12,109 nt of DNA, taken from positions 1-12,109 of the forward strand of contig JAEPRB010000592.1 in assembly GCA_016758965.1 (NCBI GenBank), given 5' to 3'. Of this stretch, positions 1 through 8,483 are shown one piece after another. The DNA comes from Circinella minor (lineage: Eukaryota; Mucoromycota; Mucoromycetes; Mucorales; Lichtheimiaceae). The notes below the pieces were generated by a model. The model was not told where the DNA came from. It saw only the letters and a program-made list of their open reading frames with translations, and made no database searches. A program made the translations under genes and the position numbers. Numbering within the stretch: the stretch's first letter is position 1; every line of letters begins with the position of its first letter.

Positions 1-124
1 GGTTGTGAGGGAGTGGCGGATGATGAGGGGGTGGAGGAGACGACAGAGAATCTAAAAAAAAAGACCTTTATCAGCATCTGAATAATGTAAACTTAACTAA
101 ATGCATGCTATACTTATTGGTAAC

Positions 125-448
125 TTATGCTGGCATAGACTGAGCAGCACGAGTAGCAGAGCTAAAAATAATCATTATAATAATTAGGATTAATGGAATA
201 TAATAGATATAATGCAACATGTTTATTATAAATTAAAATTATATGTTACCTTTCACCGGACGTTTCTTGAGCAACCGAGTCACTATTTTGAAAAACGTAC
301 TGTTTAGATATATGTCATTATTATATAATTGAATAAGTTTACTTACGTTGACATCTCTGATGCCACTGAGCGGAGGCTCAAGGATGGTCCGGATAAAGAT
401 ACAGCTTGCCTGCTGATGCCACTCATGACTGACGTCGTGTCCATGCTC
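125..448 (-). CDS. 3' exons of an unrecognised, probably truncated gene
   Basis: I do not recognise this gene. On the minus strand three consecutive stretches are bounded by good splice signals: exon 448-347 (acceptor TTAG preceded by branch site ATACTAACAT, donor GTAAGT), exon 299-250 (acceptor ACAG, donor GTAACA) and an exon starting at 161 (acceptor TTTTTAG). Two reading frames stay open across both junctions. One (exon A starting E-H-G-H-D-V) stops at TAA 127-125. The other passes through TTFFKIVTRLLKKRPVK and could splice on, via a donor near 126 or 110, into a Ser/Pro-rich stretch at 52-1 that follows a poly-T TAG acceptor. No coding exon is visible upstream of 448 before the Harbinger element, so the gene may have been interrupted by that insertion. 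Alternatives are a chance run of splice-like signals or a terminal exon set of an old element. The frame is undecided. Confidence 0.33.
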
Positions 449-535
449 CTAATACAGTTTTTATGTTAGTATTTGATGTTGATAAATACAAATAGTTATA
501 TATAGGCTGTTCACAAGCAATATTTTTTGAAAGTT

Positions 536-613
536 GTGCAACACATAAATCCTATTCCCAAAAAAGATTTATGTGAAAATACCGGAATTCTTTTTGGATT
601 TGTGTAGTTGCAC
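536..613. repeat. Nested inverted repeat upstream of the nuclease gene
   Basis: The 17 bases at 536-552 and the 18 bases at 596-613 are inverted copies, matching at 16 of 18 aligned positions with one gap. Inside them, CACATAAATC (542-551) is also perfectly inverted at 566-575 (GATTTATGTG), so the left arm can pair with either of two partners. GTGCAA occurs again at 639-644. The position, between the presumed left end of the Harbinger element and its nuclease start, fits subterminal binding sites, a fold-back structure or a small embedded MITE-like remnant. Confidence 0.6.
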
Positions 614-712
614 AGTTTTTTTTGATATGATACTATCGTGCAAAACTCGTTTTCTTTTTTCCGTGCAGACTTGCTTTCTTTTTCACTTCTTTTTTTTAAA
701 AAATAAATAAAA

Positions 713-2263
713 ATGACTCATCCAAACGACCCGACTTTAATTATTACTTTGCTCATTGCTTGCATTAATTTACTGAATGCGATCAACCAACAAAGAAGAA
801 ATATTGCTGCTTTGATTGAAATGAACTCAGAGATGATTCAATCACTAGTTCAACAACAATACCTTATCTCGTCCACTTTTTTTTTCGAAATCCCATCTTC
901 CTTTAACGCCATACCTTTTTTGCTTATTGCAACACCAGTGAATCGTAGACTACAAATGATAAGTGAATGTGTCAGTCTCTCTACTTATCATTACTGGGAA
1001 ATAACCCATCCTTATTTGACCGATGATGATGATCCACGAACAAGTTTCCGTGCCAATTATCGTATGAATCGTACAACTTTCGAAAGATTGGTTAACGATC
1101 TTAGACAGCATCCTGAATACCAGCTTACTGCACCAAATGCGCTACCAATCCATATTCAGATTTCGTGTGGAATTTGGCGTTTATCTAACTGTCATCTTGG
1201 ATATCGTATCATGAACGTTGGGTGGGGTGTTTCCAATGGGAGCTACACCAACATGACCAGAAGGTTCACTGCTGCAGTTCAGGGGATATATAGAGGTATT
1301 ATCAGATGGCCAACACAACTGGAAGTAGTTGAAGAAATTCAACAAGGATTTCAACATCCAAATGGTAATACAGAACCATATCATTTACCAGGAGTAATAG
1401 GGGCGCTTGATGGAAAAAACATCATAATCGAAGCTCCCACTCCACGACATTATGCAGAGTATTGGCGAGACAGAAAAGGTCATTTTTCTGTGAAGTTGAC
1501 TGCTGTCTGCGACCATCGATGTCGCTTTACTTTTATAACAGTTGGTGATTCAGGTTAATATAAATAATGTTACTGTCCACTTTGAATTCTTTAAAAAATG
1601 AATCTAACATTGTATAAATACGATTATAAATATGATACTAATTTAGGTCGCTCGCATGATGCACATGCTTTCGAATGGTCCGAAATTTCAAGCATTTATT
1701 TAAAGAACCCTAATGTATGGTTCCCTTCAAATGGATACATAGTTGCAGGTATGGTTATTTTATATGGTCTTTTTTTCGGGAGTATCATAATTGACATATA
1801 TATTTATTCTTCTTGTTATTTATCTGAATAAGATTCTGCATATTCGTTGTCGCCAAATGTAATTGTCCCGTACCCTAGCTCTGAATGCATTGGCAATTCC
1901 CCTGAAGTAATAAGAAAGAAGCAATTCAACAAAGTCCACTTATCAACAAGAATGACTATTGGAAGATCGTTTGGTATTCTTACTTCTCGCTGGAGGTTCC
2001 TCAGCAAGCATTTGTTTATTCGAAAGATGGAAGATATTTGCAATATCATTGTCACTTGCTGTATTTTGCATAATCTATGCATAAATATGAATAATCCCGA
2101 CTTTGAGCCGAGAGAAGAGAATATACGCCATTGGGCTGAACAAGAGGTGGATAATGATAATCGTAACATATCCCAAGAAACGAATGATAATGAAATCTAT
2201 CAGGCGGGTCGACAAAGGAGAGACGAGTTGAACAGATGGTGGCAGGAGAATAGACAGCGTTAA
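713..2263 (+). CDS. HARBI1-like Harbinger transposase (DDE_Tnp_4), three exons
   Basis: Proposed CDS joins 713-1553, 1647-1748 and 1833-2263, giving 457 residues with phase kept at both junctions; intron 1 has branch site TACTAAT. The protein would be the nuclease that cuts and joins element ends in the nucleus. It has an N-terminal helical region with the family-like MNRTTFERLVNDLR segment (about residues 118-131), then the RNase H-fold core. D233 lies in VIGALDGKN; a GDSGRSHDA segment follows (second half in exon 2); D315 lies in IVADSAYSL. The third catalytic block normally reads V-E-x-x-F-G-x-L-K-x-R-W; here it is RMTIGRSFGILTSRW, so the expected Glu is G358. One codon change (GAA to GGA) would explain it. 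The C-terminus keeps the ILHNLCI motif. Start: ATG after a poly-pyrimidine/A-rich leader. Family assignment is secure; activity is doubtful because of G358. Confidence 0.9.
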
Positions 2264-2383
2264 GTATTCGTTGATCTTTACATTTTTTCTTACATATATG
2301 CAATTGATATATTTCAAAAGCACAAAAAAATAAATTTTATTAATTTAAAAGAGAAAGAGAAAGAGAAAAAAAAGAAAAAGAAT

Positions 2384-2410
2384 GAGAGAGAGAGAGAGAG
2401 AGAGAGAGAG
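2384..2410. repeat. (GA)n microsatellite between convergent genes
   Basis: An uninterrupted GA dinucleotide run follows a looser purine-rich stretch (2350-2383). It sits in the 163-bp gap between the two convergent stop codons, so it is probably 3' untranslated sequence of one or both transcripts. AATAAA at about 2328 could serve as polyadenylation signal for the nuclease gene. Confidence 0.9.
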
Positions 2411-2426
2411 GCAAAGAAAACTGTAT

Positions 2427-3707
2427 TTAACTATTATTGTTATTATTATAATGTTGATTTAACAATCTAATAAGTTGCTCTACATTTCTAGCATTCACAC
2501 GAAGAATTTCATTTCCTTGGTTTAATGATTCATGAAGACGGTCTTGACGTTCCATTAACTGTTGTAAATGGGTTTCAAATCGATCAGCATGTCTTTGTCG
2601 TTCTTCTCTTAATACAGATGCTTCTGTCTCCCTTTCTCCTGCTTGACGATCTAATACACGGTCAAAGACACATGTATACACCTCTTCATTTCTTTGTTGC
2701 GCTGGTGTTGCTGCTGGTACTCGTGCTGGTGTTGCTGCTGGTGCTGATACTGGTGCTGATACTGGTGCTGGTGCTGGTGCTGGTGCTGGTGCTGGTGCTG
2801 GTGCTGGTGCTGGTGCTGGTGCTGGTGCTGGTGCTGGTGCTGGTGCTGGTGCTGGTGCTGGTGCTGGTGCTGGTGCTGGTGCTGGTGCTGATGCTGATGT
2901 TGGTGTTGGTGTTGGTGCTAGTGCTGGTGCTGGTACTGGTACTGGTGTTGATGCTGGTACTGGTGTTGGTGAAGTAATTGTACGGGAAGTGGAAGTAAAC
3001 GTGATGGTAGAGATGGGAGGAATTGACATTGTTTGTGAAAGTGGCGAAGGAACAATGTCAGGAGTAGGGTTAAGAATGGATGAAAGGGTGAGCATGGATG
3101 AAAGAGGTATAGGGGAGCGGTCTACTTGTTCTTCTGTTCTTCTTCTTAATGTTGGACGCTCTTCCACTTCAGGGGAAGAGAGAGAGTGGCGTCGAGGTGG
3201 TTGCATAGTAGTGGTGTCAGTAGTGGTGTCGATAGGAGTGGCGGCGGTGGTGGTGGTGGTGGTGGTGCCGGAGACAGCAGTGTTGTTGACTAACATCCCG
3301 GTGTGGGAGGAGTACCGGAATGGAGCATTGGTCGTTGGTAAAGCATAGAGGAGCTTGTTCAACTCGTCGTACACTTCATCTTCTTCAAATGTTCCTTGTC
3401 CGGTCTGTGCGCGCTCACGAAACTGCTTTCTGTAATTGGCACACAGAGAATCCCATTTTCTGGTGATGGCGCCTTCAGTACGAGTAGAACGATCTGCAGC
3501 CCCATTTGCTTCGTTGAAATCGCTGGAAATGCGGGTCACAATGGCCTTCTTCTCTTGTGAGTTACAGGTTCTCTCCAAGGCGGTAAAATTCCTGCTATAA
3601 GTTTCGATCAAGAGGAGCGTCTCAGATCTATTCCAATTACTTCCTCGAACTGGCTGGCGGTTACTGTCATTATTAGGAGCTTCATTGAAATTAAAAGTAG
3701 AGAACAT
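2427..3707 (-). CDS. Myb/SANT-like DNA-binding protein of the Harbinger element
   Basis: This is a single-exon gene of 426 residues from the first real ATG (3707); the open frame extends upstream only to a TTG. The N-terminus carries a Myb/SANT-like (trihelix-type) domain at about residues 24-110: W25 in SNWNRSETLLLIETY, then W85 in AITRKWDSLCANY, with basic residues following (YRKQFRERAQ). In Harbinger elements this second protein binds the element ends and recruits the nuclease. The middle is Thr/Ser/Pro-rich and carries a nearly pure Pro-Ala tract (about residues 273-315) encoded by a hexanucleotide repeat. The C-terminal 90 residues are charged and probably coiled coil (LREERQRHADRFETHLQQLM), ending in an Asn run. 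It converges on the nuclease gene. Role is inferred from domain and location; no catalytic residues are expected. Confidence 0.85.
   Translation of the reverse strand: MFSTFNFNEAPNNDSNRQPVRGSNWNRSETLLLIETYSRNFTALERTCNSQEKKAIVTRISSDFNEANGAADRSTRTEGAITRKWDSLCANYRKQFRERAQTGQGTFEEDEVYDELNKLLYALPTTNAPFRYSSHTGMLVNNTAVSGTTTTTTTAATPIDTTTDTTTMQPPRRHSLSSPEVEERPTLRRRTEEQVDRSPIPLSSMLTLSSILNPTPDIVPSPLSQTMSIPPISTITFTSTSRTITSPTPVPASTPVPVPAPALAPTPTPTSASAPAPAPAPAPAPAPAPAPAPAPAPAPAPAPAPAPAPAPAPAPVSAPVSAPAATPARVPAATPAQQRNEEVYTCVFDRVLDRQAGERETEASVLREERQRHADRFETHLQQLMERQDRLHESLNQGNEILRVNARNVEQLIRLLNQHYNNNNNS
2762..2890. repeat. (CTGGTG)n hexanucleotide microsatellite, about 21 copies, coding
   Basis: A perfect six-base repeat over 129 bp with degenerate copies on both sides (from about 2700 to 2970). 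Read on the minus strand it encodes alternating Pro and Ala in the Myb-like protein. The open Leu-Val frame on the other strand is an artefact. The perfection of the core suggests recent slippage, so copy number is probably variable between strains. Confidence 0.97.
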
Positions 3708-3996
3708 GGTTGTATTTTGGTATAGGTATGGTTTAATGAAATAAAAGTAATGGAGTGTTATCAATCAAAAATAATAAAACAAAAAGAGAGAGGATTAAGT
3801 TAACGAGAATTAAAAGAACAAAATTGAACTAAAGTTTATTTCAAATAAAGTATTCTCACTATTTATATTAAATTCTTATCATCAGGGCGATATAATAGCG
3901 TAATGATTGTGAGAATTATGATAGAAGAGATAATCCTCTGTCAACACAGCCGGCATATATTACTATTAATGAAGACAGGGTTATGTATTCCGACTA
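3708..3996. other. Upstream region of the Myb gene, up to the MULE end
   Basis: AT-rich, no gene seen. It should contain the promoter of the Myb-like gene (reading left) and the right end of the Harbinger element. The only structure seen is a perfect 8-bp inverted repeat, ATTCTCAC at 3852-3859 and GTGAGAAT at 3909-3916, around a 49-bp spacer. No terminal repeat matching the left end could be shown. Confidence 0.5.
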
Positions 3997-4021
3997 CCCA
4001 GAAGTTTACTTTTTTCCCCGG
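3997..4021 (+). repeat. MULE left terminal inverted repeat
   Basis: Begins CCCAGAAGTTTAC, followed by a T run and CCCCGG. It matches the inverted right end (7530-7554) at 23 of 25 positions. A CACGTG site follows at 4023-4028. Confidence 0.85.
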
Positions 4022-4051
4022 TCACGTGATCCGAAGGTTAAGTTTTCAGAA

Positions 4052-4073
4052 TCCGGAACAATTATGTTCCGGA
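4052..4073. repeat. Palindrome in the MULE 5' region
   Basis: TCCGGAAC at 4052-4059 is perfectly inverted as GTTCCGGA at 4066-4073 with a 6-bp spacer. It lies between the left terminal repeat and the transposase start, so it may be a protein-binding dyad. The bases after it (CCGGACAAAAAATAGTAAC) read as a degenerate inverted copy of the terminal repeat. Confidence 0.75.
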
Positions 4074-4180
4074 CAAAAAATAGTAACACCGTCCAAAAAA
4101 ATTGTTATTGTTTTTTTTTTGTTATTTTTATTATCATTAATTTTGATATTACTATTATTTATTACTATTATTTTATTAAA

Positions 4181-7100
4181 ATGAATCCTACTACCATTAC
4201 CAACAACTCAACTTCCAGATATTGTTCTGATTGTAAATGCATTCATTCGATTGAATTGTTTTGTGGCAAGCGCGATTTCTACAAAACGTGTATTACATGC
4301 CGAAATAAAAACAGCGATGTTGGCAAAGCGATCCCTGCTGAATTGCTTATTACTATAAGCGAAGCAATCGAATTAATTCCTTCTCGATATGACGACGATG
4401 AAGGCATGGAAATGGACGGCAACAGAATGATTACTAGAGACGATAGATCAATTAGTTACTCGGTTGATGCTTATATCAGTTTCGATGACAGCATGCGGGC
4501 CATGGATGATCAGGAACTGTTGACACATATCCGCACACGTGTTCAGGAACGTGATGGATACCATTACTATCAAAATTTTACGAGCGACACTCGGTTAAAG
4601 TACGGTAATTCGTTTGTATGCCACTGCTCTCAAGACGCAGACACACAGCAACAAGTCTCGGATGATCGTCGCAAGCGAATTCGCACACGGATGGAAACAT
4701 ACAACTGTGGTGGTTTCATCCGTGGATTGATCGAGAGACGTTTTGAATACGTCCACATGAATATCGAGCACTCGACAGGGCACCGTGCTGCGCCTGTCAT
4801 AACTGACAACAGGGTTGATGAAAACATAAGAAATTATATCCAACAGAACTGTGCCAGAATGGATGCCCAAGACTTGTATCATGACATACTAGGAAGATTT
4901 CCTAGTGTGTTGGGTCGAATCCAACAATCACAGGTTTACTATTGGTGGAATCGCTCATTTGAGGATCAATATAGACTTCACCGCGATCAGTTTATTTCTG
5001 CTGGTATGCTTTTGGATAGAGCTGTGGATCAAGGCATTATAACGGTAAGTTAATTTTGGAGTAGTGATTTTAATGTATAGGGATTTTCGAACGTGCTACA
5101 TGATAGAAGGGTGTAATTATAGAGTTCGCAAACTAGATAGTAACTTATTAAGAAATAAATGAATAAATGAACAAATGAATAAATGAATAAATAAAACAGA
5201 TATTCAGACAATCACGTCCAAACTACTCTGCTTTGGGTTTCATCATGCCTTTGTTTGCATCAATAACTGTATTAGGAGATGTTGAAGAGTTTCATGTTGA
5301 TTCAACATATAAAACAAACCGTACCGGTCATGAACTTTTTGCAGTTGTTGCAACAGTGAATGGAATAGGATTCCCAATTGCATATTTTTTGCTAAAGATG
5401 AACCCCATTAATTCATCCATCACCACCTCTACCACTACCTCTACCACCACTTCTACTTCTACCACTACCACTACTGCTACCGCTACCGCTATCACAACTA
5501 CACCAACAACAGCAGATGCACCATCGACTCCTCCTGCTGTTAATCCCACCAATGAGCAATTATCTACTCGATCTGATCTCATAGCTCAATTTTTCACCAA
5601 ATTGCGTGAAAGAGGTCTGCGCTCAGTAAGATTTATGTTTACAGATAAAGACGAGGGGCAAATAAATGCCATTGTGAACGTTTTTGGTGAAGAAGCTGTA
5701 CGTTTATGCTTATGGCATTTGATGCGTGCTGTGAAATTGCAGTTGGCAAAGAATAAGTTGGAGGATCCGCAGTATGATGTCGAAGAAGCTATGCAGCGTT
5801 TCACCTTCGTAGAGCATTGGTTTCAACCAACAGAAAATCGAGAAGGCAGAAGATGTGAACGTGCTGATCATCGCGAAATAATCGTGTCAATGATGCGAAG
5901 ACATTATGATATGCATACTAATATACCAGTTGGAGGAGGTAAATTTAAGAACATAAAGATATACGAGCAAATATATTCAATTGATAATTAGTATACAAGA
6001 ACCCCCCCAAAAAAAAACTAATAATTGTTTGTAACTTTGAATATGGTAGTATACTTAACTGCATATGATATTCATACTCATTGTGCCAGAGAGGCATACG
6101 ATTTTTGTAAGGAACATAACCTTCGTGATGCTTGGGCCTATTTGTACAACAGATGGTATAAAGAATCTTGGTGGAAGAGATGGGCACGTAGCTCTCGAGT
6201 TGCTATTCCCATTGGTAAAACAACAATGATGATCGAATCGCAATGGCGAATTCTTAAACGCGATTTTCTTGTCAATAGCATTCGACCACGTTTAGATTAT
6301 CTGGTGTGGATTATCATCCAGAAGCAGATAGTTACCATCCATCATACGTTTTCATTAAAAATCGTGAATCGTACTCAAAAGCTAGATTGGGAACTAGAAT
6401 TTGTTCGTGAATGGCATACAAAAACTGGTCGTGGCGAACCTGGATCTAATAGCAGATGTAACCGATCTGAAAATGATAATGCAGAGAAGTTATATTTGCC
6501 ATCAATAGAGAATTGGACGTGCGGCTGCCCTTCTTATGCCAAAAGTCGTTTTATGCTTTGCAAACATTTAATTTCTCGCTATCGTGATAGCCATCCTTTC
6601 CTACGTGTTGTATTCGGTGCACATGACTATTTTATATGTCGCCAATCTACTGCACCATATGTCCAAATTCTACCGGTATGTTTTGTATAATACGTGGATA
6701 GTATAATCATTTATTTGTGATAGTACTAATATGTATAACTAAATGCATCTTATGTCTGTGGGTATAGAACACATCGTATCCTTTTTATGGATTGGCAGCT
6801 CCTAACACTGTATCTTTACCTCAACAAACATTACCGATTACTCCCAATTCACCACCACAAACCACCATTATTCCTCAACCTCAACCTCAACCAGCAGCAA
6901 TACCGACACCAACTTTACCTCCTGTTATTACTATTAGCGATTCTGAAGAAGAATCAGGAGAAGAACTTGAAGCAGCAGTAGTAGTAGAAAATAATGATGA
7001 AGAAATAGAAGGAGAAGAAACAGAAAAAGTAGCAGTAGAAGTAAGCGACGTGTGGCAAGCGCAAGTTGATTCTGAAGCGCGCATTGCTAGGTTACGAAGA

Positions 7101-7286
7101 GAACTTGATGCTGAATACAACATTTATCGTAATATATTACAGCCTCAACAACAACAATTCTTTGATACTTCCCGTACTCGTGATCGCCATGTTAACAACT
7201 ATTTTAATGTTGTTAATGCGTACAGAAATCGACGAACCCGTGATAGAACTTGGGAAGATGATCATCCTTTTACACGTTATCTTTAA
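4181..7286 (+). CDS. MULE transposase with zinc fingers and SWIM domain, four exons
   Basis: CDS joins 4181-5044, 5200-5938, 6050-6675 and 6768-7286: 915 residues, all phases consistent; intron 3 has branch site TACTAAT. The protein would cut and move the element in the nucleus. Domains in order: Cys cluster C15-x2-C18...C37-x2-C40; a WRKY-GCM1/FAR1-like zinc finger with C147, C176, H197 and H201; a linker with the QVYYWW segment; MULE catalytic core with D322 (HVDSTYKTN), D437 (FMFTDKDEGQ), C458-x-W460-H461, and E597 (MMIESQWRILK); SWIM zinc finger C692-x-C694-x10-C705-x-H707; then a Pro/Gln-rich tail, a hydrophobic-acidic motif (VITISDSEEE, from 796), an acidic stretch and a basic end. A Thr-rich insert lies between the first two Asp. 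Start: 4181 is chosen because in-frame ATGs upstream (3983, 4064) lie outside or beside the terminal repeat and would add a low-complexity hydrophobic leader. No defect is seen. Confidence 0.93.
5153..5195. repeat. AAATGAAT-type tandem repeat in MULE intron 1
   Basis: About five imperfect copies of an eight-base AT-rich unit (AAATGAAT, with AAATGAAC variants) fill the 3' part of the first intron just before its CAG acceptor. They probably expanded by slippage and help explain why this intron (155 nt) is the longest in the window. Confidence 0.85.
5419..5512 (+). repeat. ACC/ACT trinucleotide tract coding a Thr-rich insert
   Basis: Imperfect ACC/ACT/TCT triplets within exon 2 of the MULE transposase encode about 30 residues that are mostly Thr and Ser, then Thr-Ala repeats (about residues 362-393). 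The tract is in frame and lies between catalytic D322 and D437. Confidence 0.9.
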
Positions 7287-7529
7287 AACCATTTCATATC
7301 TTTTTTCTTTCTTTTATTTACATATTTACAATTTCATTTATTTTTATTATTCTTTGTGCTTTCTATTTTGCATTCTTATCTACATTTACACCACTCGATC
7401 CCTCTTTTTTTAAAAAAAAAAATATTGTAAAAAACTATGAAAATGTTGTCAAAAAAAAAAATTACATATTACTTTCCATATCGGAATTTAAAACGGGAAA
7501 ATATATTTCCTTTTACTGAGATTATGTTT

Positions 7530-7554
7530 CCGGGAAAAAAAGTAAACTGCTGGG
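7530..7554 (-). repeat. MULE right terminal inverted repeat
   Basis: Ends AGTAAACTGCTGGG on the plus strand and is the inverted partner of 3997-4021 with two mismatches. It lies 244 bp after the transposase stop codon. Confidence 0.85.
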
Positions 7555-8186
7555 GGGTTTGTTCATAGCCTTAATAGAATTTCCACAATGTTTCAAAATG
7601 AAACAAATGAGTTAAAAAGCTGGAATAGCAGAAATGGTCCTTCAAATCACCAGCCTTGTTATTAAAAAAATTTTTTTTACATGAATATAAATATTAATAT
7701 GTCAGGATGGTAGATGCATCGTCTTTAGTTTTTTTTTGTGATGTTTTGTGAGAGAAGTGGGAGAGAGAAAAAAAAAACAAACGCGAAAAAAAAAATTACA
7801 TCATCAGGCTTAATGGATTTGAATGTGTTTAATTGGTTGCTGAGCAAGAAAGCAGCAGAAATAAGTATCAGCCAATGGAGATTGAGGTTTAGGGGCGCAC
7901 AATTCAAGTTTCGTCGTGGGGTTATATACGTTAGTGATGAGGTACTATTTCTGCAGAATTGGAACACTATATAGACTGTACTTTCTTCACAAGAAAAACT
8001 TTAGTAAAAAAAGTAGCCATATTAGGTATTCTAAGTATTGGTTATTATAGATCCGCATGGTTTTAACAATAAAAAGATAGATGTGAATGATAATATAGAC
8101 TTAAATAGTATGTAGTTGAAGCTCTATGATAAGGTTAACGAATAATGGTTCTTGTAGTCAAATAAAAATAAATATTTATAGCTTAC

Positions 8187-8279
8187 CTCAAACGAAGTAC
8201 AACTTACCAAATAACCACCTGACGAGCCATAAATAGTGCTGCGAATCCAAGCCGGTTGCTCTTTGAAGATTAATGTGTG
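8187..8279 (-). pseudogene. Orphan exon candidate, unrecognised
   Basis: On the minus strand an open 31-codon stretch (containing KEQPAWIRSTIYGSSGGYL) lies between acceptor TATAG and donor GTAAGC; a second donor, GTAAGT, lies 21 bases before the end. After a plausible 60-nt intron (branch-like TTAAC, acceptor ATAG) the frame stays open for about 30 further codons. It faces the same way as the left-edge exons at 125-448 and could be an upstream exon of that gene now separated by the two insertions, but nothing proves this. It may be chance. Confidence 0.22.
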
Positions 8280-8360
8280 CTATACATGTACTGTATATTC
8301 ATATAATAATGAAAAATATATTGGAATAAGAAGATTGAATAAAAATATAAGAGTCATACA

Positions 8361-8483
8361 AGAAAGAGAAATAAAAGAAATAAGAGAAATAAAAGAAATA
8401 AGAGATATAAAGAGATATAAGAGATATAAGAGAAAGAGAGAAAGAGAGAAAGAGAGAAAGAGAGAAAGAGAGAAAGAGAGAAA
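8361..8483. repeat. Purine-rich microsatellite (AGAAATAA, GATATAA and GAGAAAGA units)
   Basis: The plus strand is almost all A and G with scattered T. It starts as AGAAATAA-type units, passes through AGAGATATAA units (about 8400-8430), and ends as near-perfect GAGAAAGA repeats (about 8430-8482). Open frames through it (Lys/Arg/Glu runs) are artefacts. It lies just downstream of the KDZ gene's 3' end. Confidence 0.92.

Larger units (their letters stand above)
507..3960. mobile_element. PIF/Harbinger-type DNA transposon, ends approximate
   Basis: The unit is defined by its two genes: a HARBI1-like nuclease on + and a Myb/SANT-like protein on -, converging with 163 bp between their stop codons. 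This pairing is characteristic of PIF/Harbinger elements. I could not fix the ends. GGCTGTTCACAAG at 507 looks like a possible left terminus, and a weak inverted GGCTGT-like match lies near 3950, but the similarity is short and no TTA/TAA target duplication flanks it. The coordinates therefore only bracket the element. Confidence 0.6.
3997..7554 (+). mobile_element. Complete MULE (Mutator-like) element
   Basis: A 3558-bp unit bounded by inverted 25-bp repeats and filled by one transposase gene that reads through four exons without a stop. The terminal repeats differ at two positions. No clear 8-11 bp target duplication is visible: the bases outside 3997 and 7554 do not match. The repeats may extend further out, since GGTTATG (about 3980) and, inverted, GGCTATG (7564-7570) lie at similar distances. 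A pseudo-TSD with TTAAT on each outer side is too imperfect to rely on. Confidence 0.8.

Noticed and set aside
2052..2323. Minus open frames across the end of the nuclease gene
   Set aside because: Shadows of exon 3 of the HARBI1-like gene and its AT-rich 3' region.
2525..2977. Open + frame with long Leu-Val repeats
   Set aside because: It is the antisense reading of the CTGGTG repeat in the Myb-like gene and has no other support.
507..3960. GGCTGT-like terminal repeat pair for the Harbinger element
   Set aside because: Only about six contiguous bases match cleanly between the two ends and no TTA/TAA duplication flanks them.
3983..4180. Earlier MULE starts at ATG 3983 or 4064
   Set aside because: The first lies outside the terminal repeat and both add a low-complexity hydrophobic leader encoded by the T-rich 5' region.
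3960..7575. Target-site duplication around the MULE
   Set aside because: The flanks share only short stretches such as TTAAT, with imperfect placement relative to the repeat ends; not convincing.
7738..7974. Small + open frame (78 codons)
   Set aside because: No motif, poly-A-derived Lys run at the start, and no splice or composition signal that supports coding.
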